64,000 nucleotides of DNA from CAJINA01 sp964647585 (GCA_964647585.1 CAZYGG010000003.1:1-64000), one strand, 5' to 3'; shown: positions 43,001 to 50,265, counted from the first letter of the stretch. The notes: generated by a model from the sequence alone, not told the origin. A program made the numbers and translations.

Positions 43001-43135
43001 CATACTGAAAACTAAGTTTTCTTTCAGCGCTTTCAGGATTTTATCGTGACCGATGATCATATCTGGCAAGGCCCTATCAGGTTTCCGGTGTTCACCGATT
43101 GACCGATAATACCAGCATGCCAGCACGGTACGCAT
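40034..43135 (-). CDS. ABC exporter with two cNMP-binding-like domains and degenerate C39 domain
   Basis: A 1033-residue protein with the same order as its neighbour at 35156: two cNMP-binding-like domains (about 40-160 and 165-285), a peptidase-like domain (about 318-440), an ABC membrane domain and an ATPase (Walker A IGRSGCGKST, signature LSGGQVQRIAIARA, Walker B AILILDEATS). The peptidase positions are lost: the catalytic Cys is replaced by Ser333 (LLSGLGCVAM), and the His position reads Arg or Pro (NRPLVLFG). It therefore probably binds rather than cuts substrates, like HlyB. Its second nucleotide-binding cassette retains GEISLIREQPRLAS. The N-terminal 25 residues are atypical, and Met26 (base 43060) may be the true start. 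Confidence 0.9.
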   Translation of the reverse strand: MRTVLACWYYRSIGEHRKPDRALPDMIIGHDKILKALKENLVFSMFAKADLDRVAPYFSPESHKLGEVVVFQGQPSDGFYLILSGKARVVNAQKDNLTLAVLKKGDCFGEQSLLTQKPASASVRASGKLVLLKMGAAEFLEMVSGYPQIKRHFLESGERQAQFNSLKTLKIFSELKPSEIETLIKGIETVNLSPEDFLFREGDAGDAAYIVQSGRLQILREDTRKILSIAREGSLIGEISLIREQPRLASAKAMEACRLYRLTRELFQNTLPRIKDTVEQIITNRILQYEAFDADKQEKEIVHPKFKESIEKLSLGFRPKPVTCITVNDELLSGLGCVAMILHAHTQFPPPHWHRWATACLRQNRTEGIYDIGRRLEQAGLLVRKVKIKQEALKNISCPALFMDEENRPLVLFGFNSKEIFIGDPLKGLRNLPLTEFFEFWNGELLLSSVVPEFGAAKTSIWSIYARFLPLIRPHKGILAWIFAASVILTLLGLAAPFFSQTIIDKVLVFSDRSLLKLMLVGMICITIFQLLGSGLRSLLTVTIMQRLEAVINTRLFQHVLSLPMYRFNKFRVGEYSTRFEENKKLLGMISETGMTLVMDITTGLFYLLKLFTQNATLTGIGLLFIVPQALIVILSSRKLRKNDADVFDASSDNMSFVIDMIGGMQTVKSLAGENDFYKEGMDKLARERAAEWKGARFANIIGVLSKAFSSLGTLALLAYGSYMVMGNQLTIGQYVAFNAVYGLLMGPIERLVGLWDEIQEMRISYERVNDILEMPVEKSGQNRELLDVEGRLRIERLDFRYPGLEKDTLSNIGLEIQPGQKVALIGRSGCGKSTLINLVCGFLKPDSGKIYIDNTDIKSLDRASLLKNIGVVEQKPFLFSGTIRENIALTDPDLPYEKVVSAAALSGVKEFVDRMPLGLETRVGEGGMSLSGGQVQRIAIARAIVRGPAILILDEATSALDTESESIVQKNLDKLMKNRTTLVIAHRLSTIMNSDLIVVMDEGRIVESGSHDSLVEKKGLYHYLLTSGQQAA

Positions 43136-43646
43136 GACTGTTTTGGAATCTTAAACCAGGCTGTCATTGAACCTCTCTTCGATCATTTTTCAACGGGAAG
43201 ATATCGAAGAATGTTGGGGTTGGGGGTTTCTGAGCAGGAGGGCCCGGGCAAAAGCCTGTTAGGATAGGGTGGCGGCGTGCTAGTGGCTTTTTCAAAGGAA
43301 GTCCCGGGTAACGGAGTAACCAACGAGCGCAAGTGTAATAATACCAGAATGCTGTGTGTGATACACATCCGAACGGGATTTAAACTATCGAATCCGGGGT
43401 TTGTTGTCAATCTGTGATTTATAGGGGCGGTTCTGTGTCCCGATTTTCTCTACAGACTTGGAGAACGCGCTGACAATCCGGTAAACATGTTTTCCTTGAA
43501 GCTTCTGAACATATCGGGGAATATTTGGGATCTGTATCAGCCAAACCCGGTTCCGGCAGCAGGCCCGATTCAAAAGGTTTGGTGCCAGGATGCCGGGTGT
43601 ATTTTATCGTTGCGCCTATCACGACAGAAATAGTAAAGAGGGCTTT
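43136..43646. other. Divergent control region between exporter operon and acyl-AMP ligase
   Basis: No gene found in 511 bases. It contains the minus-strand promoter at 43382-43410 and a perfect small palindrome, TGTGT-GAT-ACACA (43355-43367), placed just downstream of that promoter's -10, which could be an operator. AGTGTAATA (43332-43340) also occurs in the dyad before the peptide genes (30421-30429), a weak hint of shared control. Confidence 0.45.
43382..43410 (-). promoter_or_regulatory. Promoter for the exporter operon
   Basis: On the minus strand: TTGACA (43410-43405), 17-base spacer, TAGTTT (43387-43382). It lies about 250-320 bases before the exporter start, depending on which start is used, and could drive the ABC, HlyD, C39-ABC and TolC genes together. 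Confidence 0.6.
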
Positions 43647-45410
43647 ATGATTAACATGACACTTGTTGACTTTCTGAAGGAAAGAGCCACCCGGAACGCA
43701 GACGACCTGGCTTTTCGGTTTTTGGGCAACGGCGAATTGGACGGGCCGATCATAGAATGGACCTTTTCTGAACTTTATCATCAGAGTGCCGGAGTGGCTG
43801 AAGACCTGGTTGAGCAGGGGCTTGCGGATTCGAGCGTCCTGCTCGCCTTTCCGCCGGGACTCGACTTCGTGAAGGCGTTTTTCGGCTGCCTCCTCGCGGG
43901 GGCGCGGGCGGTACCTGTGCCGCTTCCCAATCCCCATAGTAAGAACCCTCTCGGCAGAATCCTGAAAACCGCCGAGGCCTGCGGGGCTTCGACGGTATTA
44001 ACCAATCAGGAACTGGCAGCGATGGTCGCGCCGATGGTGTCCGAATTACCGATTTGCTTAAGTGCGATCACCGACCGGGTTGCGACCGACTGGGCCGGAC
44101 CCCGAGCCGATATGAACGCGGTTGCCTACCTGCAGTTCACGTCAGGCTCAACCGGGCACCCCAAAGGGGTCGCCATCAGCCATGCCAACGCCGTGGCAAA
44201 CATTCGCGTGATGGGGCAGATGCTGCGACTTAAGTCGACGCTGCCGGCGATGGTGTGGGCCCCCCACTACCACGACCTGTGCCTGGTCGGACACATACTG
44301 GGTCCGGTGTACTATGGGTACGAGTCCAACCTGATGTCCCCCTTGGATTTTCTCCGCAAGCCGGTTCTGTGGCTGCACGCAATGAGTCACTACAAAGTCG
44401 TCAACACCGCGTGCCCGAATTTCGGCTACGAGTACTCGGCGCGGCGGATCAAAACCGAAGACTGCGCGGGGCTCGACCTGAGCCATTGGGTCATCGCTGG
44501 AAATGGCGGCGAGCCCATCCTTCCACAAACACTGGACATGTTCATCAAAAAATTCGGTCCGTACGGGTTTCGGCCACAGACCTTCATGCCCTGCTACGGC
44601 ATGGCTGAGTCCGTACTCTTTGTGGGTGGGCTGAAGCCGTTATCCGAGCCGCCCAAGGTTCTCACCCTGGGCGCAAAGGACCTGGAACGGCATACCGTCC
44701 GCGTCTTGACCGGCAACGGGGAGGGCCGGCACCATGTCGTCAGTTGCGGCAGTCCGGCATCCGGCCACCGGGTGATCGCCGTAGACCCCGCCACGCTGAC
44801 GCCGTCCAGGCCCGACCAGGTTGGTGAGCTTTGGGTTGAGGGCCCCAGTGTACCGGAAGGTTACTGGGGACTACCGGAGGAATCCGCAGCCACATTCGGG
44901 GGGTATCTGGCCAACACGCAAGAGGGTCCCTTTCTCCGCACCGGGGACCTGGGCTTCGTTGCCGATGGCGAGATCTATCTGACCGGCCGCTTGAAGGACC
45001 TGATTATCATTGCCGGCCGAAACCACTACCCGAACGACATCGAACTCACCGTGCAGAACTCCGGTGCACCGGTTCGCAGGGGATCCTGCGTTGCTATATC
45101 AGAATCCATCGACAGCATCGAACATCTTGTCATCATTGCGGAAGTTGATGAAAGACAGTTTCCTGCGGATGCTCAACCCGAGGGCCCGGGGGACGAATCT
45201 TTAAAGGCTTTCTGGGCTTCAGCCGTAACGACAGTAAAGGGTGCCGTCTCCAAGGGACACGGCCTGTCAGTTCGCTCCGTGGTGTTCGTTAAGCCGCGGA
45301 GTCTTGAGAAAACCTCCAGCGGCAAGCCGCGGCGGCGTTACTACAAGAAACTTTACCTCACGGGGGCGCTCGATGTGGTTTTTGAACAACGATCGCCCCA
45401 GGTCGCCTGA
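43647..45410 (+). CDS. Fatty-acyl-AMP ligase (FAAL-like adenylating enzyme)
   Basis: About 587 residues from ATG 43647, supported by AGAGGG six bases upstream; an earlier ATG at 43590 has no site. It is an ANL-superfamily enzyme with P-loop QFTSGSTGHPKGVAISH, CYGMAESVLFVGG, the hinge region TGDLGFVADGEIYLTGRLKD followed by IAGRNHYPNDIE, and the C-terminal Lys in SSGKPRRR. The GRNHYPNDIE and AVPVPLPNP segments are those of fatty-acyl-AMP ligases, which activate fatty acids for transfer to carrier proteins. No carrier protein, polyketide synthase or NRPS gene lies in the window. It diverges from the exporter operon, so a role in acylating the exported peptides is possible but unproven. Confidence 0.85.
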   Translation: MINMTLVDFLKERATRNADDLAFRFLGNGELDGPIIEWTFSELYHQSAGVAEDLVEQGLADSSVLLAFPPGLDFVKAFFGCLLAGARAVPVPLPNPHSKNPLGRILKTAEACGASTVLTNQELAAMVAPMVSELPICLSAITDRVATDWAGPRADMNAVAYLQFTSGSTGHPKGVAISHANAVANIRVMGQMLRLKSTLPAMVWAPHYHDLCLVGHILGPVYYGYESNLMSPLDFLRKPVLWLHAMSHYKVVNTACPNFGYEYSARRIKTEDCAGLDLSHWVIAGNGGEPILPQTLDMFIKKFGPYGFRPQTFMPCYGMAESVLFVGGLKPLSEPPKVLTLGAKDLERHTVRVLTGNGEGRHHVVSCGSPASGHRVIAVDPATLTPSRPDQVGELWVEGPSVPEGYWGLPEESAATFGGYLANTQEGPFLRTGDLGFVADGEIYLTGRLKDLIIIAGRNHYPNDIELTVQNSGAPVRRGSCVAISESIDSIEHLVIIAEVDERQFPADAQPEGPGDESLKAFWASAVTTVKGAVSKGHGLSVRSVVFVKPRSLEKTSSGKPRRRYYKKLYLTGALDVVFEQRSPQVA

Positions 45411-45728
45411 CCGGGACCCGGTAGCGGCAATGCTGCAGATTGTGGGGGTGCGAATCCTGGCCCAGAGAGGTCAGGCTTCGGGTTGCCCCTTAAAGGCCGT
45501 GCAACCACAGCACTCAGCCGTAGCGCGGCCGGATTCAGGCTGACAGGCTGAAGGAAAATCCTTTTTATATCCTATTAAGGTGGCGCAGGCTGGTAACAAC
45601 AAACAGTGACCTTAGGGGTTGGAAATCGTAGATTTCCTGGTTTTCCTAACAGTCTTCAGCCTACTGCCTAAACAACCTACTCACAGATTGCGTTCACCCA
45701 AAAAGTTTAGAATATTGAAATTTTTCGC
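45411..45728. other. Intergenic region without recognised gene
   Basis: No coding gene or known RNA was recognised between the acyl-AMP ligase gene and the tetR promoter. Several short pairing stretches occur (CCTGGCC/GGTCAGG near 45460; AAGGA-AAA-TCCTT followed by T residues near 45553), which may serve as a weak terminator of the ligase gene. Confidence 0.4.
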
Positions 45729-45756
45729 TTGACATAATCGAATGATCGTTTATTTT
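45729..45756 (+). promoter_or_regulatory. tetR promoter with embedded operator
   Basis: TTGACA (45729-45734), 16-base spacer, TATTTT (45751-45756). The spacer contains CGAATGATCGTT (45739-45750), whose complement recurs as AACGATCATTCG after the tetR gene (46356-46367). This placement indicates autorepression. Confidence 0.65.
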
Positions 45757-45763
45757 AGGTCCC

Positions 45764-46336
45764 ATGAGAACGAAAGACGAACAGAAAAGAGAGGCGCTGT
45801 TCAAGGCGACGGTTAAACTCGTCAATGAAATCGGGTTTGCTTCCGCCTCTGTTTCCAAGATTGCCGGAGAAGCCGGGGTTTCGCCCTCCACGCTCTATGT
45901 ATTTTTCAAGAACAAGGAGGACCTGCTGGTTTCCACCTATGTGGACATCAAGCTCGATATCAGCCGGGCCATGCTGGAGGGCTTTGACGATTCGCAGCCG
46001 ATTCGGGATATCCTGCGAAATGTCTGGCATCGTATGTTCGAATATATTTCCAACAATTCCGAGGACTACCAATTTGTCGAGCAGTTTGCCAACTCGCCTT
46101 ACAGCGATCTGGTCGACCGGGAGACCCTGGAACAGTATTTTATCCCCCTCATCGAGGTTATGCAGCGGGGGATAGAGCAGAAAATCATTAAAAACGTAGA
46201 CCGTGAGTTGCTGGCGGCCTTCCTGTTTCATCCGATTTCCCACCTTGCCAACCCCCGGGCGTGCCATGGCTGGGAAATGAGTGAAGAAGAGCTTGAAGCC
46301 GCCTTTAACATGGCCTGGGATGCTATCAGCCGCTAA
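45764..46336 (+). CDS. TetR/AcrR-family transcriptional repressor
   Basis: A 190-residue regulator. The N-terminal helix-turn-helix is typical (ALFKATVKLVNEIGFASASV, IAGEAGVSPSTLYVFFKNKEDLL, about residues 10-55; helix pair spans these). The helical C-terminal ligand domain has no recognised specificity. The ATG at 45764 lies seven bases after the -10, so the leader is very short. A shared motif, CGAATGATCGTT, in its own promoter and in front of the next gene suggests that it represses itself and the metallo-beta-lactamase-fold gene 47 bases downstream. Confidence 0.9.
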   Translation: MRTKDEQKREALFKATVKLVNEIGFASASVSKIAGEAGVSPSTLYVFFKNKEDLLVSTYVDIKLDISRAMLEGFDDSQPIRDILRNVWHRMFEYISNNSEDYQFVEQFANSPYSDLVDRETLEQYFIPLIEVMQRGIEQKIIKNVDRELLAAFLFHPISHLANPRACHGWEMSEEELEAAFNMAWDAISR

Positions 46337-46355
46337 AAAAATTTAACCCCCTAAA

Positions 46356-46369
46356 AACGATCATTCGTT
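46356..46369. promoter_or_regulatory. Second TetR operator
   Basis: AACGA-TCAT-TCGTT is a perfect 5-bp dyad between tetR and the next gene (ATG 46383). Twelve bases match the operator in the tetR promoter on the opposite strand. Confidence 0.6.
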
Positions 46370-46382
46370 TAAGGCGTATGCA

Positions 46383-47543
46383 ATGAAACCTTTAATATAC
46401 ACCAGCATTCTCATAGGAGTCGTGACGACCATGTTGTTTTTTCAGACCCTTTCTCCGGCACTTTCCAGTTCGGACAGAACCCAACCGAACAAAATTGAGC
46501 GTTCGCCGCAATATGCAAGCGGCCGATTCAAACCCGAAGCCAGGACCCTGGACATGTCGCCTGTAACGTTTGTGTCAACCACCTGGGATTTTATTTTCGG
46601 CGGAAAGAACAGGACGCCGGACGCCGAATTGCCGGTTCAACCGGTCGACCTTTCTCACTTCAACCAATCGGCAGACAGGCAGCTAAATGCCACCTGGCTG
46701 GGCCATTCATCCCTGATGATCAACATCGACGGTTATAAGATCCTCACCGATCCCGTGTTTGAAAAAAGCGTCTCACTGGTTGGACCCACCCGCTTCAACG
46801 GAGAGGTGCCCCTGGATATCTCCCAGGTGCCGCCCATCGACGCGGTGATCATTTCCCACAATCACTATGATCATCTCAACCGATTTTCCATTGAGCATTT
46901 ACATGCGAAAGCCAAAAAATTCATCGTACCGCTGGGTGTCGGGGCCCAGCTCCAAAAATGGGGCGTGCCCGACAGTAAAATCGTCGAACTCGATTGGTGG
47001 GAAGAGTTTCATATCGATGCGCGGCTGATGGTGGCCGCCACCCCGGCCCAGCACTTTTCCGGTCGCGGGCTCACCGACCGTAACAAAACGCTCTGGGCGT
47101 CCTGGGTCATCAAAACGCCTGTCCACAGACTCTTTTTCAGTGGAGATTCCGGCTATTTCAGTGGTTTCAAGAAAATCGGCGCCAAGTACGGACCTTTTGA
47201 TATCACGTTTATAGAATGCGGCGCCTACAATAAGTCCTGGGCCCGGGTGCACATGTTTCCCGAACAAACGGTACAGGCGCACCTGGATCTGAAAGGCGAC
47301 CTCCTGCACCCGATTCACTGGGGCACCTTTAACCTCGCCCTCCATCCCTGGTACGAGCCCATGGAGCGTCTGACGGCCTGCGCCGCTGAAAACAACATCG
47401 TGGCCGCCACGCCCATCGTGGGTGAAACCACCGTGTTTAATACAAGCATACCGGTTGTACGGTGGTGGCAGCCGGCAATGGGACAACCTGAACATGTTCG
47501 TATGACCAGCGGGAACCCGGTTGTCAACAAAATCCCCGGTTAA
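46383..47543 (+). CDS. Metallo-beta-lactamase-fold hydrolase (NAPE-PLD/UlaG-like)
   Basis: A 386-residue protein with an N-terminal membrane anchor or signal (residues 5-27). The hydrolase domain has ATWLGHSSLMINIDG, the metal motif SHNHYDHLN, TPAQHFSGRG, FSGDSGYFSGF and IHWGTFNLALHPW. This pattern fits the subgroup that includes NAPE-hydrolysing phospholipase D and related lipid or lactone hydrolases, rather than antibiotic-degrading enzymes. It probably acts at the cell envelope, but the substrate is unknown. The TetR operator just upstream suggests induction by a small molecule. AAGG at 46371-46374 is the ribosome binding site. Confidence 0.85.
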   Translation: MKPLIYTSILIGVVTTMLFFQTLSPALSSSDRTQPNKIERSPQYASGRFKPEARTLDMSPVTFVSTTWDFIFGGKNRTPDAELPVQPVDLSHFNQSADRQLNATWLGHSSLMINIDGYKILTDPVFEKSVSLVGPTRFNGEVPLDISQVPPIDAVIISHNHYDHLNRFSIEHLHAKAKKFIVPLGVGAQLQKWGVPDSKIVELDWWEEFHIDARLMVAATPAQHFSGRGLTDRNKTLWASWVIKTPVHRLFFSGDSGYFSGFKKIGAKYGPFDITFIECGAYNKSWARVHMFPEQTVQAHLDLKGDLLHPIHWGTFNLALHPWYEPMERLTACAAENNIVAATPIVGETTVFNTSIPVVRWWQPAMGQPEHVRMTSGNPVVNKIPG

Positions 47544-47557
47544 AATGGAATTCTGCC

Positions 47558-47692
47558 ATGCAAAAGAAACGGATCATCGTGCTGGGCGCCACCGGTATGG
47601 TCGGCGAATGCACCCTGCGCCTGTGTCTTGATAATCCTGAAGTTGTCCAGGTAACGAGTATCGTGCGCCGGGTCATCCTGGGTATTTTTTAG
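47558..47692 (+). pseudogene. Truncated Rossmann-fold (NAD(P)-binding) gene remnant
   Basis: A 44-codon frame encoding KRIIVLGATGMVGECTLRL, an intact GxxGxxG nucleotide-binding start, then VTSIVRR and a stop after six unrelated residues. Whole proteins of this type are 200 residues or more, so this is a 5' fragment of a short-chain or epimerase-like gene. No continuation is found in the next 150 bases in any frame. It follows the hydrolase gene by 14 bases. Confidence 0.6.
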
Positions 47693-47843
47693 CCTCCATC
47701 TGGTATGTAGCCTACCGGCTTCGCACCCTGTTCGGCCTGATACGGCTAAAAGCCAGCTCATGAAAACGCATAGATAGAAGGACTGTGGCTATTCTCTATA
47801 GTGGTGTTTAGCAGATATGAACGGACGCTTTACAACGCCCTTT

Positions 47844-48350
47844 TCAGCCTTTGTCTATATGCCTGATCATATGTCCAATTTCCGGAAATATGAGTTCCAA
47901 GCACGCCAGTTTACAGGCATTTAAACTGCCCGGCATGCAAAAGACCATGGCCCGGCCGACCCGGCCGGCCACGGCCCGGGACATGATGGCCGCTGAATCA
48001 ATCTGATCGAAGCTGAGCTGGGCAAAAAGAATGCCGAAGGCGGTCAATTCTTTTTCAAGCAGGGGTTTCACCGCCTCGATGGTCACATCGGCGTCACTGA
48101 GCCCGGTTCCCCCGGTCACGAGAATAACCCGGGAACCGCTGGTGGCCACAAGATCCAGAAGGGTCCCGCGAATCAGGTCGGCGTCGTCTTTGACCACCTG
48201 GTGGTAGACCACCCGATGGCCCTCTTTGGCGGCGGTTTTTGCAATCCAGTGCCCGGCTTTGTCCTCTTTCAGAGAGCGGCTGCTGGAGACGGACACAACC
48301 GCCACGTCCACGGCGGTCGGGGCAGATGCTTTGTGCGATTTCAGACCCAT
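47844..48350 (-). CDS. moaB: Molybdenum cofactor biosynthesis protein B (MoaB/MogA family)
   Basis: About 168 residues from ATG 48350, preferred because GAAGG lies eight bases before it; ATG 48365 adds five residues. MoCF-domain motifs: DVAVVSVSSSRSL, VILVTGGTGLSDADVTIEAV (the substrate-binding GGTG loop) and VFCMPGSLNACKLACLELIFPE. MoaB/MogA proteins adenylate molybdopterin before metal insertion; in anaerobes relatives also serve tungsten cofactor synthesis. It diverges from mobA-moaE-moaC, with about 100 bases between, so the two units may share a control region. Confidence 0.9.
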   Translation of the reverse strand: MGLKSHKASAPTAVDVAVVSVSSSRSLKEDKAGHWIAKTAAKEGHRVVYHQVVKDDADLIRGTLLDLVATSGSRVILVTGGTGLSDADVTIEAVKPLLEKELTAFGILFAQLSFDQIDSAAIMSRAVAGRVGRAMVFCMPGSLNACKLACLELIFPEIGHMIRHIDKG

Positions 48351-48457
48351 AAAGTTTACCTTCATCTACCATGTTGTGGCCAGGTACACCTCAAGACGGT
48401 TTTATACTCTGAATATTCTTGATTTTACCAGCTTTTTTTCATAACTAGAGTAGCACT

Positions 48458-49069
48458 ATGTCAAGTGCGTGTACAGGGGTCATCCTCGCCGGTGGTGAAA
48501 ACAGCCGTTTTTCCGGGGAGCAAAAAACCCTGATGAAAATCGGCGGTATACGAATTCTTGACCGGATCTTTGAGGTTATGACCGCCGTTTTTGATGACAT
48601 TATTTTGGTCACCAATACGCCCGCGCAGTACCTGGAATGGGACGCGACCATTGTCACCGACCTGCTGCCTGTGAAAAGTTCGTTGACCGGTATTCACACC
48701 GGACTGTTTTACACGCGTACCGATTACGCATTTTTCACCGCCGGCGACACACCGTTTCTTAAAAAGGAGATGGTTGCGGCCGTGGTGGCCGGTATCTCCC
48801 CGGGTATCGACATTGTGATGCCGGAAACCGAGTTTGGCCGGGAGCCGCTCTGCGCGGTGTACGCACGCAGCTGCCTGGAACCCGCCCGGTCCAGTGTTGA
48901 AAATAGCCGGTTCAAAATTATGCGTACGTTCAGAAAGAAAAATGTAAAGGTTATCAGCGAAAAAACCGCCCGGAAAGCCGACCCCCGTCTGCTTTCCTTT
49001 TTTAACGTCAATACACCCGAAGACCTGCAGCGGGCCAAAATCATTGCCCGTGAAACAGAGGAATTCTGA
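48458..49069 (+). CDS. mobA: Molybdenum cofactor guanylyltransferase (MobA)
   Basis: A 203-residue nucleotidyltransferase. The GTP-binding signature is at the N-terminus (GVILAGGENSRFSGEQKTLM), with VTDLLPVKSSLTGIHTGL and the metal-binding Asp in FFTAGDTPFLKKE. MobA attaches GMP to molybdopterin to form the bis-MGD cofactor used by DMSO-reductase-family enzymes such as formate dehydrogenases. The stop TGA overlaps the moaE start as TGATG. It is the first gene of a run mobA-moaE-moaC. Confidence 0.92.
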   Translation: MSSACTGVILAGGENSRFSGEQKTLMKIGGIRILDRIFEVMTAVFDDIILVTNTPAQYLEWDATIVTDLLPVKSSLTGIHTGLFYTRTDYAFFTAGDTPFLKKEMVAAVVAGISPGIDIVMPETEFGREPLCAVYARSCLEPARSSVENSRFKIMRTFRKKNVKVISEKTARKADPRLLSFFNVNTPEDLQRAKIIARETEEF

Positions 49070-49428
49070 TGGACATGAATGCAATGATGGCTTCCATAAA
49101 GGCCAACCCGGATTACCATAAGGCCGGTATGGTCCTTTACCACAACGGTATCGTTCGCAGCACATCCCGGGACGGCCGACCGGTGACCGGGCTGCGGGTC
49201 GCGGTCGATCGACAAAAACTAAATGACGTACTCACAACATGCCGCCAGCGACCCGGAATTGTGGACATCCAGGTGGAAATTGCCGCCGACCGGGATCTTA
49301 CAGTGGGCGATGATGTCATGCTGCTGGCCGTGGCCGGTGACATTCGGGAAAATGTAATTGACACCTTGCGGGATACGCTTAACGCCATTAAAACCACCGT
49401 AACGCATAAAACCGAATTTTTTGTTTAG
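49069..49428 (+). CDS. Short MoaE-like protein (molybdopterin synthase large subunit family)
   Basis: A 119-residue protein resembling the core of MoaE: GMVLYHNGIVRSTSRDGRPV near the start, DIQVEIAADRDLTVGDDVMLLAVAGDIRENVIDTL in the middle (the L-x-VGD segment is the family's), and ending VTHKTEFFV. E. coli MoaE is about 150 residues; this one lacks the usual C-terminal KxxPxWK-type segment, so catalytic competence is uncertain. Context between mobA and moaC supports a molybdopterin role. The Lys residues normally needed are only partly recognisable. Confidence 0.75.
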   Translation: MDMNAMMASIKANPDYHKAGMVLYHNGIVRSTSRDGRPVTGLRVAVDRQKLNDVLTTCRQRPGIVDIQVEIAADRDLTVGDDVMLLAVAGDIRENVIDTLRDTLNAIKTTVTHKTEFFV

Positions 49429-49437
49429 GAAAATATT

Positions 49438-49929
49438 ATGTCTGAATTTACACACTTAGATAATAACGGACGTGTCCGGATGGTAGATGTGACCGCCAAG
49501 ACGGCAACCGTCCGACAGGCGACCGCCCGGGGGGTTATCCGGATGACGCCCCGGATTATCGAGCAAATCCAGAGCGGATCCATTGCCAAGGGCAACGTCC
49601 TGGAAACGGCACGGATCGCCGGGGTCATGGCCGCCAAGAAAACTGCAGATCTCATCCCCATGTGCCATCCCCTGGCCATTACCCACGCCGCCGTGGATTT
49701 CGAGATCCTGCCTGAAAAACACGCCGTGGAGATACTGGCCACCGTGAGCCTGGCCGGAAAAACCGGGGTTGAAATGGAGGCCCTCACCGCTGTTTCAGTG
49801 GCTGCCCTGACACTCTATGACATGTGCAAGGCCCTGGACAAGGGCATGGTTATTTCGGATATTTGTCTGCTGGAAAAAACCGGCGGTAAAAGCGGAACAT
49901 ATAAACTGGAGAAAGAAACGAATGAATAA
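49438..49929 (+). CDS. moaC: Cyclic pyranopterin monophosphate synthase MoaC
   Basis: A 163-residue enzyme that, with MoaA, converts GTP to cyclic pyranopterin monophosphate. Family motifs are complete: MVDVTAKTATVRQATARG, KGNVLETARIAGVMAAKKT, LIPMCHPLAITHAAVDFE, GVEMEALTAVSVAALTLYDM, KALDKGMVISDICLLEKTGGKSG. AGGA lies ten bases before the ATG. The 3' end overlaps a small membrane protein gene by eight bases. moaA itself is not in the window. Confidence 0.95.
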   Translation: MSEFTHLDNNGRVRMVDVTAKTATVRQATARGVIRMTPRIIEQIQSGSIAKGNVLETARIAGVMAAKKTADLIPMCHPLAITHAAVDFEILPEKHAVEILATVSLAGKTGVEMEALTAVSVAALTLYDMCKALDKGMVISDICLLEKTGGKSGTYKLEKETNE

Positions 49930-50200
49930 ATTTACACTTCTCGGTCTAATATTCCTGGTCCTGGGCGGTTGCATTGTAGGCTTCCAGGCCATCTCTTCCA
50001 TGATGACAGCCGGGGACATAGGCTGGAAAACCATGACCCTGGTGGAAGCGACTGGCCCGGAAACCCTGGAATGGGTAAACGGTATTTCCATGCAGCTGGT
50101 CCAAAAGGGGCTAAGATACCTGGTCACGATGCCCCTGTACATACTGTCATTCGCCATTGGGGGATTGCTGCTGATCATTGGAGGGTTTATCTCTAAGTAA
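49922..50200 (+). CDS. Small two-TM membrane protein of unknown function
   Basis: A 92-residue protein starting at ATG 49922 within the end of moaC (ATGAATAA overlap). It has two hydrophobic segments (about 3-25 and 68-90) around a soluble loop with two Trp. GGCIVGF resembles a lipobox only loosely. It has no recognised family. Coupling to moaC suggests co-expression, but nothing indicates a cofactor role; the next gene, rmuC, is also co-directional. Confidence 0.6.
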   Translation: MNKFTLLGLIFLVLGGCIVGFQAISSMMTAGDIGWKTMTLVEATGPETLEWVNGISMQLVQKGLRYLVTMPLYILSFAIGGLLLIIGGFISK

Positions 50201-50265
50201 ACGTTCATATGGCCGGGCGGGATGCTGCGCCTGCCATTTCAGGATATTCTCACGGTAGAGCATCT

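Noticed and set aside
45420..45560. Possible structured RNA or tRNA-like segment after the acyl-AMP ligase gene
   Set aside because: Some pairing and a GGTGCGAATCC stretch caught the eye, but no cloverleaf or known riboswitch core could be assembled.
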